Shown in pieces: positions 1 to 8,673 of a stretch of 64,000 nt of DNA. The translations under genes were made by a program, and so were the position numbers. How positions within the stretch are numbered: the first letter of the stretch is position 1; each line of letters opens with the position of its first letter. The stretch lies in assembly GCF_008001035.1 (NCBI RefSeq), contig NZ_CP042856.1, positions 2,232,001 through 2,296,000 on the forward strand. The letters are read 5' to 3'. Below the pieces are notes generated by a model that saw only the letters and a list, made by a program, of their open reading frames with translations, had not been told where the DNA came from and did not search any database. Source of the DNA: Salinibacterium sp. dk2585 (lineage in GTDB: Bacteria > Actinomycetota > Actinomycetes > Actinomycetales > Microbacteriaceae).

Positions 1-645
1 CTTGAGCGAGACCTCGGGCATGATGCGATCCATCGCCTCGATGAGGTGGAAGTGCGTGTCGTCAAAGCTGAGGTTCGGGTGCTGCGCGAGCAGCGCGCTC
101 GCGAAGCTGCGCAGCTCTGCGAACACCTCGATGCCCGCGAAGCCGCCGCCGACGACCGTGATCGTGAGCAGACGGTCACGCTCGGGGCCGGGAGGAAGGG
201 CGGATGCCTTCTCGAAGTTGCCGACGATGCGGTCGCGGATCGCCGCGGCCTCCTCGATCGTCTTGAGGCCGAACGCGTTGTCGGCGATGCCCGGGATGGG
301 GAAGGTGCGGGTGATGGCGCCAGCCGTGACCACGACGATGTCGTACTCGAAGGCCCACTCCTCGCCGACCTCGGGCGTGATGGTCGCGGTCTTCGACGCG
401 TGGTCGATCGCCGTGACGCGTGCCGCGACCACATTGGTCGACTTGAGGTGGCGACGCAGGGGAACCACGGCGTGCCGCGACTCAACGGTGCCAGCAGCCA
501 CCTCGGGCAGGAAGGGCTGGTAGGTCATGTACGGGAGCGGGTCTACGACCGTGACCTCGGCCTCACCGCGACGCAGAAGCTTCTCCAGCTTGAGCGCAGT
601 GTAGAAACCGGCATATCCGCCGCCGACGATGAGGATTTTTGGCAC
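1..645 (-). CDS. ndh: Type II NADH dehydrogenase (NDH-2), 3' end cut by window edge
   Basis: FAD-dependent, non-proton-pumping NADH:quinone oxidoreductase of the membrane face, feeding electrons from NADH to menaquinone. Only the first 215 residues are in the window. The FAD-binding GGGYAG motif lies at residues 8-13, directly after the start, and the second dinucleotide motif GGGFAG (NAD) at 166-171, the order expected for the family. The chosen GTG at 643-645 places the first glycine motif seven residues in, as is usual. It lies 10 nt downstream of the S8 protease gene on the same strand, so co-transcription is likely. Another FAD/NAD disulfide-family oxidoreductase is possible, because the C-terminal membrane anchor is outside the window. 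Confidence 0.85.
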   Translation of the reverse strand, partial: MPKILIVGGGYAGFYTALKLEKLLRRGEAEVTVVDPLPYMTYQPFLPEVAAGTVESRHAVVPLRRHLKSTNVVAARVTAIDHASKTATITPEVGEEWAFEYDIVVVTAGAITRTFPIPGIADNAFGLKTIEEAAAIRDRIVGNFEKASALPPGPERDRLLTITVVGGGFAGIEVFAELRSFASALLAQHPNLSFDDTHFHLIEAMDRIMPEVSLK

Positions 646-655
646 GACGGCGATT

Positions 656-1927
656 CTACTCTTTTCGGCGCAGTCTCCCGAATTCGCGCGCCGCGAGCCA
701 CCCGGCAGCGCCGAACGCGAGGACGAAGATCGTGTACACGAGCACGGGGATACCGACGAGACGCAGCTGGTCGAGGGTCGGCAGCACCGTGCCGAGAGGG
801 CTCACCGGGCCAGCCACCTCCTGCTCCTCGATGGGAGTCGGCGACGGCAGCACCGGGGTGGGCGTGGGGATCGGCTCCGCATCCGCCCGGCGGTAGAGCC
901 GGATCCAGTCGGTGAGGAGCTGGGCGGGATCCTCCCCCGCCGTCGCGACGGAACCCGACACCGCGGCATCCGCGTCAAGGAGTCCGTGCCCGTAGATGGG
1001 GCTCGGGTCACGCTGGCCGGGCACCTGCCGCGCCGTCTCGGTGATGCGGCTGATGACGTCGCCCGCGTTGAGCCCCGGATGAGCCGAGCGCACGAGGGCC
1101 ACGAGCCCCGCAACGATCGGCGCGGCGCCGCTCGTGCCGCCCCACGCCGAGTACCCGCCGCCGGGTGTCGCCCCGACGAGTTCCTCGCTCGGCGCCGACA
1201 CCGAGATCGTGATGCCCTGCGAGGAGGCGTCGAAGCTCGCATTGCCGCGCCTGTCGACGCCAGCGACCGTCAGCACCCCCGGCATGGTCGCGGGCGCCCC
1301 GACCTGGGTCGTGCCGCTGCCGCGGTTGCCGGCGGCCGCCACGACGACGACGTCGTTCTGCATCGCGTAGAGGAAGGCCTCATCCCAACTCTCGGGCCAC
1401 TCGATCGTGTTGCGCGTGAGCGACATGTTGATGACGTCGGCGCCGTTGTCGACCGACCAGCGCACCGCCTGCGCGATCTGGTCATCGGACGGCACGGTGC
1501 CCACGCCGAAGCCGACCGACACCGAGAGGAGGTTCGACTCGGGCGCGACACCGATCACGCCCGAATCGGCGCCCGTGCCGCGACCAGCGAGGAGCGACGC
1601 GACCATGGTGCCGTGCTCGCGACTCGAATACCCGACCGGCGTCTGCCCATCGGGCGCACCCACGCCCGAGACATCCGTGCCCCCGACGACCGCACCCGCG
1701 AGGTCGGGGTGCGTGCCGTCGATGCCCGTGTCAATCACGGCGACCGTGACGCCAGCGCCGCGGGTCTTCGCCCAGGCCTGCGTGATGCCGTAGTCGTCGA
1801 GCCAGTACTCGCGATCACGGATGCTGTCTGCCGCGGCAGGGGACACCGCAGGCGAGACCAGCGCCAGGAGGAAGGCAGCGACGAGTGCCGAAGCGATGGT
1901 GGAGCCCCGCCAGCGCTGGGGCGTCAC
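656..1927 (-). CDS. Membrane-anchored S8 (subtilisin/mycosin-like) serine protease
   Basis: Predicted 423-residue secreted protease held in the membrane. A hydrophobic signal segment covers residues 10-33 and ends near an AAA site. The catalytic triad is visible: Asp66 (VIDTG), His105 (REHGT) and Ser266 (GTSGAAP), with the oxyanion Asn201 in AAAGN. A Pro/Thr-rich linker leads to one C-terminal transmembrane helix followed by a basic RRKE tail, the layout of mycosins. No type VII (ESX) secretion genes are visible nearby, so the substrate is unknown. The GTG start at 1927 overlaps the stop of the DUF501 gene (GTGA), which implies translational coupling. Longer upstream starts would run inside that gene and are rejected. 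Confidence 0.88.
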   Translation of the reverse strand: MTPQRWRGSTIASALVAAFLLALVSPAVSPAAADSIRDREYWLDDYGITQAWAKTRGAGVTVAVIDTGIDGTHPDLAGAVVGGTDVSGVGAPDGQTPVGYSSREHGTMVASLLAGRGTGADSGVIGVAPESNLLSVSVGFGVGTVPSDDQIAQAVRWSVDNGADVINMSLTRNTIEWPESWDEAFLYAMQNDVVVVAAAGNRGSGTTQVGAPATMPGVLTVAGVDRRGNASFDASSQGITISVSAPSEELVGATPGGGYSAWGGTSGAAPIVAGLVALVRSAHPGLNAGDVISRITETARQVPGQRDPSPIYGHGLLDADAAVSGSVATAGEDPAQLLTDWIRLYRRADAEPIPTPTPVLPSPTPIEEQEVAGPVSPLGTVLPTLDQLRLVGIPVLVYTIFVLAFGAAGWLAAREFGRLRRKE

Positions 1928-2466
1928 TTCACCCCGCTCGCCGTCGCTGAGTCGTCCTCTTCGCCTGAATAGTCGGCGCACTCGCACACCTCGGGAGACC
2001 AGTCGGCACGTTCGAGAGCGAGGTCGCCGATCGGGTTCACGCCGGGGCCCGCTGCGAGGGAGTGCCCCACGAGCGCGTGCAGGCACTTCACGCGGGTCGG
2101 CATGCCACCGGCCGAGATGCCCGCGATCTCCTCGACATGCTCGATGCTCTCGCGGTCGGCGAGATAGGCCTCGTGCGCGGCGCGGTACGCATCCGCCATG
2201 TCGCCCTCCAGGAGGGCAGCGAGCTCCGGCATGACGCCGTTGGCCTCGAGTGTCGAGACCGCCGCAGTCGCCGCCGGGTGGCACAAGTAGTAGAGCGTCG
2301 GAAAGGGGGTGCCGTCGGCCAGACGCGGGCGCGTCGACACGACCGTCGGGGCACCACATGCGCAACGAGCGGCGATGCCGACCACGTCGCGCGCGGGACG
2401 GCCGAGCTGCCGCGTCACGATGCGCACATCCTCAGCGCTCGGCGGGTCGAACGGGGGTGTCGCCAT
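1924..2466 (-). CDS. DUF501 domain protein
   Basis: 180 residues, full length for the DUF501 family, which in actinobacteria typically sits between divIC/ftsB-like and ppx or similar genes downstream of enolase. Its biochemical role is unknown. The protein is soluble, with Cys residues that may bind metal: CACG near residues 35-38, YLCHP near 60, KCLHALVGH near 127-135 and CEC near 162. It overlaps the divIC-like stop by one base (TGATG) and ends in a GTGA overlap with the S8 protease, so the three genes are one translationally coupled unit. The acidic tail after residue 165 is probably disordered. Confidence 0.85.
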   Translation of the reverse strand: MATPPFDPPSAEDVRIVTRQLGRPARDVVGIAARCACGAPTVVSTRPRLADGTPFPTLYYLCHPAATAAVSTLEANGVMPELAALLEGDMADAYRAAHEAYLADRESIEHVEEIAGISAGGMPTRVKCLHALVGHSLAAGPGVNPIGDLALERADWSPEVCECADYSGEEDDSATASGVK

Positions 2467-2972
2467 CAGTCGACCTCCTGAATCTCTGGGGCAACGATCT
2501 CGGAGGGCGGAGCATCCGTCAGCGCAGCCGTGAATACGGACGACAGCATCGCGTCGACCCAGTCGACCTCCGTCGTGAGCACCTCGTCGCTGATCGGCAG
2601 GCCGGATTCCGTCACAGGAGTCTGTCCGTCGTCGATCACGAGGTAACTGAACTCGCCTGGCTTGACGTAGTAGAGGCGCTCGCGAGCCTGCGCCTCAACA
2701 TAGCTCGGGTCATCCCAGCGGGCGACATCCTGCTCAAGGTCCTTCACGAGCTCGCGCTGCGCCTCGACCTCCGCCGCCAACTGGGCCCGCTCATTCTGCT
2801 GCTCAGCGAAGATGCGCAGGGACGGCGCCAGGGCCACGATGAAGACGATCAGCATGCCGAGCGTCAACACCGTGAACCCTGAGAAGCGGATGCCTCGAAG
2901 CCAGTGAGCGCCCGCGCCCTGCTCTGGCAACGCCGCAGGCACGCGGCGCACACGGGGCTTTCGGGTGCTCAT
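2466..2972 (-). CDS. FtsB/DivIC-like septum formation initiator protein
   Basis: 168-residue bitopic membrane protein of the divisome, expected to pair with FtsL/FtsQ-type partners outside the membrane. A basic N-terminus (residues 1-30) is followed by one transmembrane helix at about 32-52, a coiled coil at about 55-88 and the conserved ARERLYYVKPGE segment near 94-106 typical of the family. The C-terminal extension is acidic. It lies 21 nt downstream of enolase and overlaps the DUF501 start by one base. The eno-divIC-DUF501 order is the common actinobacterial arrangement. Confidence 0.87.
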   Translation of the reverse strand: MSTRKPRVRRVPAALPEQGAGAHWLRGIRFSGFTVLTLGMLIVFIVALAPSLRIFAEQQNERAQLAAEVEAQRELVKDLEQDVARWDDPSYVEAQARERLYYVKPGEFSYLVIDDGQTPVTESGLPISDEVLTTEVDWVDAMLSSVFTAALTDAPPSEIVAPEIQEVD

Positions 2973-2993
2973 CCCCCCAGCGTAACCGGCGAA

Positions 2994-4322
<1,329 letters not shown>

Positions 4323-4332
4323 TCAGGCTGCC

Positions 4333-4440
4333 CTTTCACAATTCAGGAACTTTCTCGCCAGGTCCTGAATTGTGAAAGACAGGTCCTGAATTGTGAAAGA
4401 CAGGTCCTGAGTTGGGAGAGACAACTCCTGAATTGGGAAG
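4333..4440. repeat. 21-bp phased intergenic repeat cluster (family 1, copy A)
   Basis: Five units of a 16-bp motif, consensus TCCTGARTTGKGARAG. One unit is inverted (ctttcacaattcagga, 4333-4348). Four are direct, starting at 4363, 4384, 4405 and 4426, exactly 21 bp apart. The first and second units form a perfect 16-bp inverted repeat with a 14-bp loop. The cluster fills the gap between hisS and eno. The same motif and spacing recur at 35202-35286 and 47367-47433. Confidence 0.9.
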
Positions 4441-4441
4441 G

Positions 4442-5671
4442 CTAGGCGAGCGGGCGGAGTTCGAGGGTTGCGGCATCCGTCTCGGCGTTGACGAAGGCGA
4501 AGCGACTGAAGCCCTCCGTCGCGAGGCGCTCGAGGGTGGCCTTCGTGTTCTTGGGCCGGCGCTCGAGGCGCACGCGGTGTCCCTGCGCCACGAGGGCGGT
4601 CTTGAGCGCGACGAGCTGGCTCGCCGGAGCATCCTTGTCGTGGAGGAGTGCGACCGCGTCAGCGCCCTCGGGGGCCGGCAGGTCGACGAGATCCACGAGG
4701 CGCTCGAAGCCGAGGGAGAACCCGGTGGCCGGGACATCCGTGCCCAGGAAACGGCCGATCATGCCGTCGTAGCGACCGCCACCGCCCAGCGAGTAGCCGA
4801 GCGAGGGGTGCGCCACCTCGAAGATCGTGCCCGTGTAGTAGCCCATCCCCCTCACCAGGGTCGGGTCGAAGACCAGCTCCGCGCTCGGCACGGCAGCGCG
4901 AAGGTCGAGGAGTGCCTGGTATGCCTCCGCGTCGAGCCATTCGGGCGCGTCGTCGAGGAGGTCCCAGCCGGATGCCCCGAGTGCGGCCGCAAGGCCCTCG
5001 GTCGCGATGCCGTGCTCCGCGAGTTCTGCGGCGACACCCTCCGGCCCGATCTTGTCGAGCTTGTCGATCGTGATGAGAGCGCGCTCGTGCAGTTCGGCAG
5101 GCACATTCCAGTGCGTGAGCAGGCCGAGCAGGATGCGACGGTCATTGATGCGGATGCTGCATCCCTCGAGCCCCAGGGCGTCGAGCGCCGCCGTCGTGGC
5201 CGTGATGAGCTCGATCTCCGCGAGGGGGCCAGCCTCACCGATGATGTCGATGTCGCACTGCACGAACTGGCGGAAGCGACCCTTCTGCGGCCGCTCGGCG
5301 CGCCACACGGGCGCGATCTGGATCGCACGGAATACCGTCGGCAGCTCGGCGCGGTGCGTCGCATAGAAGCGCGCGAGCGGCACCGTCAGGTCGAAGCGCA
5401 GCCCGAGGTCGGTCAGGTCGAGGGCGTCGGATGCCGCGGCGAAGTCCTCGCTCGTGAGCCCCCGCTTGAGGATTCCGAACGCGAGTTTCTCATTGTCGCC
5501 GCCCAGGCCCGAGTGCAGGCGCGCACTGTCTTCCACGACGGGGGTCTCGATCTCGTCGAAGCCGTGCGAACGGTAGACGTTGCGGATGACGCCGAGCACG
5601 CGCTCCCGCCGTGCTTTCTCGGCGGGGAGGAAATCGCGCATGCCACGGGGAGGATTGACGGGAGAGGCCAT
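4442..5671 (-). CDS. hisS: Histidyl-tRNA synthetase
   Basis: Class II aminoacyl-tRNA synthetase that charges tRNA-His; 409 residues, usual size. Visible signatures: the N-terminal PRGMRDFLP, motif 2 around RFRQFVQCDIDIIG, the histidine-specific RGMGYYTG loop and motif 3 GFSLGFERL, then a C-terminal anticodon-binding domain. The start ATG 5671 gives the standard N-terminus, but the only Shine-Dalgarno-like sequence (AGGAGG) abuts the ATG with no spacer, so either initiation is unusual or the transcript is leaderless. Longer starts add unrelated residues. The TetR gene lies 23 nt upstream on the same strand. Confidence 0.96.
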   Translation of the reverse strand: MASPVNPPRGMRDFLPAEKARRERVLGVIRNVYRSHGFDEIETPVVEDSARLHSGLGGDNEKLAFGILKRGLTSEDFAAASDALDLTDLGLRFDLTVPLARFYATHRAELPTVFRAIQIAPVWRAERPQKGRFRQFVQCDIDIIGEAGPLAEIELITATTAALDALGLEGCSIRINDRRILLGLLTHWNVPAELHERALITIDKLDKIGPEGVAAELAEHGIATEGLAAALGASGWDLLDDAPEWLDAEAYQALLDLRAAVPSAELVFDPTLVRGMGYYTGTIFEVAHPSLGYSLGGGGRYDGMIGRFLGTDVPATGFSLGFERLVDLVDLPAPEGADAVALLHDKDAPASQLVALKTALVAQGHRVRLERRPKNTKATLERLATEGFSRFAFVNAETDAATLELRPLA

Positions 5672-5694
5672 CCTCCTATTCTGGCAGGCGGCCC

Positions 5695-6306
5695 CTACTC
5701 GCCAGTGCGACGGTCGCTGAGCGCCAGGGCCGCCTCCAAGCGCGCGCGGCACTGCTCGATGAAGCGGCGGAACGAGCGCGTCGCGCCCTCGGGGTCGCGG
5801 TGCACGATGAGGTCGTACTGGAGCCCCATGACGGTGTCAACCGCGAGGCGCGACTCCGCCTCGGCCTCCTCCGGCCTGAAGCCCATGTCGAGCAGCACAT
5901 CGCGGCCGAGCTCCTGCCACTCGGTGAAGGTCTCGCGTGTGTGCGTGTGCCCGCGGTCGTGCGCTTCCAGCAGCGCGGCCTCGAACTCGAGCCGCAGGAG
6001 CCTGATGTTGCGCTCCTCCACGGCCCACTCCCACGAACGCTCGAGACCCGCCACATAGGTCTCAACCGTCGCCGGTCGCTCGTGGGCCGCGGCGACAACG
6101 GGGTGGGAGCGCTGCGAGATGGCGCGAACGATCTCGCTCAGAAGTTCGTCGCGGGAGCCGAAATGGTAGACGAGCGTGAAGGTGCTCACCCCGAGCGCGC
6201 TGGCGAGCGGCCGCAGCGACAGGCTCGACAGCGGCTTGTCGAGCAGGTAGTCGAGAATCTGCTCGAGCAGGGCTGGCTTGCGGGCGGGATCCGGCCGTCG
6301 GGACAT
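5695..6306 (-). CDS. TetR/AcrR family transcriptional regulator
   Basis: 203-residue repressor-type protein. The N-terminal helix-turn-helix is at about residues 28-50 (LRPLASALGVSTFTLVYHFGSRDELL), matching TetR pattern with the YHF recognition segment. The rest is an all-helical ligand-binding domain of unknown specificity. It lies between ferritin and hisS on the same strand, with 36 nt to the ferritin stop. No paired efflux pump is adjacent, so its target cannot be inferred from context. Confidence 0.88.
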   Translation of the reverse strand: MSRRPDPARKPALLEQILDYLLDKPLSSLSLRPLASALGVSTFTLVYHFGSRDELLSEIVRAISQRSHPVVAAAHERPATVETYVAGLERSWEWAVEERNIRLLRLEFEAALLEAHDRGHTHTRETFTEWQELGRDVLLDMGFRPEEAEAESRLAVDTVMGLQYDLIVHRDPEGATRSFRRFIEQCRARLEAALALSDRRTGE

Positions 6307-6342
6307 GCCCGCAACCCTACATCGAGAAGAACTCGGGTTCGC

Positions 6343-6873
6343 TTAAACCGCTCCGCCCGCGGCTTCCGGGGCGTTCGGGTCGTGACCACTGTCGCCGATG
6401 GACTCACGCGCGAGGTAGTTCTCGACGTCGAACAGGTTCTCGGCGCGCTCCATGATCGTGAGGAGCGTGCTCATCGACGCGACTTCCTCGACCTGCTCCT
6501 TGAGGAACCAGAGCATGAACTGCTCACCCAGGGCGTCGGTCTCGGCACGGGCGGCCGCGAAGAGGGCCTCGATCTGCTGTGTGACCCGCTTCTCCTGCGC
6601 GAGGGCGAGGGCGATGGGTTCGCGCTCGTCGACGAAGGTGCTCTGCACTGCGGAGACACCGGGGATGACGACGCCCATGTCCCGGTCGAGCCGGTAGCGC
6701 ACGATCATCATGGCGTGGTTACGCTCCTCGAGCGCCTGGCTGTAGAAGTGCTTGGCCAGTTGGGGCAGGTCGCGCTCATCGAACCAGACGGCGATCGCGA
6801 TGTACTGCTGGGCCGCGTCGAACTCGTGGCCGACCTGTTCGGCGAGAAGCTGGTCGAAGGATGCTGTCGTCAT
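6343..6873 (-). CDS. Non-heme bacterial ferritin
   Basis: Iron-storage protein that oxidises Fe(II) and stores it as a ferric core in a 24-subunit shell. With the start at ATG 6873 the protein has 176 residues, and all E. coli FtnA-type ferroxidase residues fall at the same numbers: Glu17, Glu50, His53, Glu94 and Gln127. Heme-ligand Met of bacterioferritin is not apparent, favouring the non-heme class. Twelve upstream codons in the open frame are rejected because they are Arg/Ser-rich and break this register. Two GGCATGCC palindromes upstream (6919-6952) may be operators for iron control. Confidence 0.92.
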   Translation of the reverse strand: MTTASFDQLLAEQVGHEFDAAQQYIAIAVWFDERDLPQLAKHFYSQALEERNHAMMIVRYRLDRDMGVVIPGVSAVQSTFVDEREPIALALAQEKRVTQQIEALFAAARAETDALGEQFMLWFLKEQVEEVASMSTLLTIMERAENLFDVENYLARESIGDSGHDPNAPEAAGGAV

Positions 6874-6912
6874 GCGAGAGACGCTACTCCGCGATGGCCG
6901 CGAGCGCACCGA

Positions 6913-6952
6913 AGGTTAGGCATGCCAACAGTGAAGTGAGGGCAGGCATGCC
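6913..6952. promoter_or_regulatory. Paired GGCATGCC palindromes upstream of ferritin (possible iron box)
   Basis: GGCATGCC occurs at 6919-6926 and again at 6945-6952, 26 bp apart. The first lies in AGGTTAGGCATGCCAAC, which shares 12 of 19 positions with the DtxR/IdeR iron-box consensus known from actinobacteria. The position is 40-80 bp upstream of the ferritin start. The regulator assignment is inference. Confidence 0.4.
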
Positions 6953-7117
6953 ATGCTTCACGTTCGTAATGCATAACGAGCGTGCGCTGTTTCCTGTAGA
7001 GTTCCGGTGGCATGCAACGCCACACAGACATGGCCGAATGATCGGGTAAATCTTCGGCCAGCGCCCGCGCATCTTTTGTTTCTGTTGTGAAATTTCCAAC
7101 AAAAACACGCCGGGCTG

Positions 7118-7148
7118 GTGCCCTTCCCGTTCGGGTCGGGAAGGGCAC
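7118..7148 (-). terminator. Rho-independent-type terminator of mazG
   Basis: Perfect 11-bp inverted repeat (gtgcccttccc at 7118-7128 and gggaagggcac at 7138-7148) with a 9-nt loop, 10 nt past the mazG stop. On the minus strand it is followed, after nine bases, by a T run (GTTTTTG). The gap to the ferritin start (6874-7117) otherwise holds only the paired palindromes. Confidence 0.75.
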
Positions 7149-7158
7149 AACCCCTCTT

Positions 7159-7821
7159 CTACCCCGTCGCCTCAGCCTCGCGAATCTCCGCCTGTAGCCC
7201 CCGGAGCGTCGCCCGCAGTGCGCGCTCCGAGTTGAGTCCGCGCGAACGCGCCGATGCGACGATCGCGAGCAGCAGCCCGCCCAACTCGTCCTCCGACTCG
7301 ACCGGGATACCGGCGGGGGCATCATCGAGTACCCCGACCTTCTGCGCGCGGCCAAGCAGCTTGTCGGCAAGTGCGAGCGACGGCATCCCCTGCGGAATCC
7401 CGTCGAGCACGCTCGTGCGGTGCGCCTTCTCCTTAGCCTTCATCTCGTCCCAGACGAGCACGACCTCATCGGCGGTCTCGGCGAGCGCATCGCCAAAGAC
7501 GTGCGGATGCCGCGCGACCATCTTTGCGCGACTCCGCTCCGCGACATCCTCGATCGTGAACGGCTCCTCGGCCGCGTGCGCCGCGATGTCCGCGTGGAAG
7601 AGCACCTGATAAAGCACGTCGCCCAGCTCCTCGATGAGCTCCTCCCGCGTGCCCGCCTCGATCGCCTCGATCAACTCGTGCGTCTCCTCGATGAGGTACT
7701 GCACGAGCGACTCGTGCGTCTGCTCGGCGTCCCAGGGACACCCGCCTGGGCCACGCAGCTTCGCCATGAGGGCGATGAGTTCGTCGAGCTTCGGATGCTG
7801 CGGCACGGATGTCTCAGTCAT
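7159..7821 (-). CDS. mazG: MazG family nucleoside triphosphate pyrophosphohydrolase
   Basis: Hydrolyses (d)NTPs to monophosphates and pyrophosphate, acting as a house-cleaning enzyme. 220 residues from ATG 7821, a common size for actinobacterial single- or 1.5-domain MazG. The helical core carries the metal-binding pattern EETHELIEAIE and further EELIEELGDVLYQVLFH, with the conserved LRGPGGCPWD segment near residue 25 that defines the family. Upstream codons in the same frame overlap the CPBP gene and are rejected. It diverges from the CPBP protease gene with 66 nt between starts. Confidence 0.93.
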   Translation of the reverse strand: MTETSVPQHPKLDELIALMAKLRGPGGCPWDAEQTHESLVQYLIEETHELIEAIEAGTREELIEELGDVLYQVLFHADIAAHAAEEPFTIEDVAERSRAKMVARHPHVFGDALAETADEVVLVWDEMKAKEKAHRTSVLDGIPQGMPSLALADKLLGRAQKVGVLDDAPAGIPVESEDELGGLLLAIVASARSRGLNSERALRATLRGLQAEIREAEATG

Positions 7822-7887
7822 GCGCCCATCCTCGCATCCGTCGCCCGAGGGATCCGTCGCCCGGGGCACTGCGGCGAGAATGGGGAC

Positions 7888-8649
7888 ATGCTCTCCCCCG
7901 ACGATCCGCTGGCCCGGATTGTGCTCGCGGCCGCGCTCGTCGCCCTGCTCGCCCTCCTCGTGGTGCGGGCGGCGCGCAAGGACCGTCGCGAGTACTCGCG
8001 CTTCAAGCGCTACCGCACGACCCGGCGCAGGCAGGCGATGATGCGCAAGTGGCTCATCGAGTCCTTCCTCGTGCACGGCGGGGCTGCAGCGGTCGTGCTG
8101 CTACTGGCATGGCAGCAGGTGCCACTCATGCTTGCGGCGATCGAGGACCTCGCTGCCGTGCAATGGCTGCGGGATGCGACATCCGAGGGTCTCCTCAAGG
8201 GCTTCCTGATCGGCGCGGTCGGCGCCCTCCTCGTCGCCTCGATCGCCCTGCTGCCGCTCGCTCGCGGGCAGGACGAGGTCGTCACCGTCGGCGACATCCA
8301 CGCCCTCCTCCCGCGAAACCGGGGCGAGCTGCGGTACGGCGCGCTGCTGTCGATCAACGCGGGCGTCGTCGAGGAGCTGCTGTTCCGGCTCGCCCTCCCG
8401 GCCGCCATCTTCGGTGTCACGGGGAGCGTCGCCGCGGCCGTGCTGGGCAGCACGGCGATATTCGCCGCCCTCCACCTCTACCAGGGCGCGTCCGGCGTCA
8501 TCGGCTCCGCGATCATCGGCGCGCTCCTCATGGCCGTCTTCGTCGGCACCGGCAGCATCCTCGTCGCCATCGCCGTGCACGCCTTCATCGACCTGCGCTC
8601 GCTCGTCGCGATCCCCATGATCGTGTACCGCGTGCACCGCAAGGCGTAG
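7888..8649 (+). CDS. CPBP family intramembrane metalloprotease
   Basis: 253-residue polytopic membrane protein of the CAAX protease/bacteriocin-processing (Abi) family. Membrane segments lie near residues 10-27, 62-75, 104-124 and in the C-terminal half. Motif 1 is EELLFR at 162-167 (paired Glu and Arg), and motif 2 is FAALH at 192-196, the metal-binding set; a third His lies in VAIAVHAFID. The substrate is unknown. ATG 7888 is chosen because the protein then starts just before the first transmembrane helix; the longer frame overlaps mazG. It converges with mfd, 24 nt apart. Confidence 0.86.
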   Translation: MLSPDDPLARIVLAAALVALLALLVVRAARKDRREYSRFKRYRTTRRRQAMMRKWLIESFLVHGGAAAVVLLLAWQQVPLMLAAIEDLAAVQWLRDATSEGLLKGFLIGAVGALLVASIALLPLARGQDEVVTVGDIHALLPRNRGELRYGALLSINAGVVEELLFRLALPAAIFGVTGSVAAAVLGSTAIFAALHLYQGASGVIGSAIIGALLMAVFVGTGSILVAIAVHAFIDLRSLVAIPMIVYRVHRKA

Positions 8650-8673
8650 CGCGGAGCCTCGACCCCGAGTGGC

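Noticed and set aside
4333-4440. CRISPR array
   Set aside because: Units are 16 bp with 5-bp spacers of near-constant sequence, and no cas genes are present.
4412-6058. 548-codon open frame on the plus strand
   Set aside because: It is antisense to hisS and the TetR gene, and its composition is that of a shadow frame.
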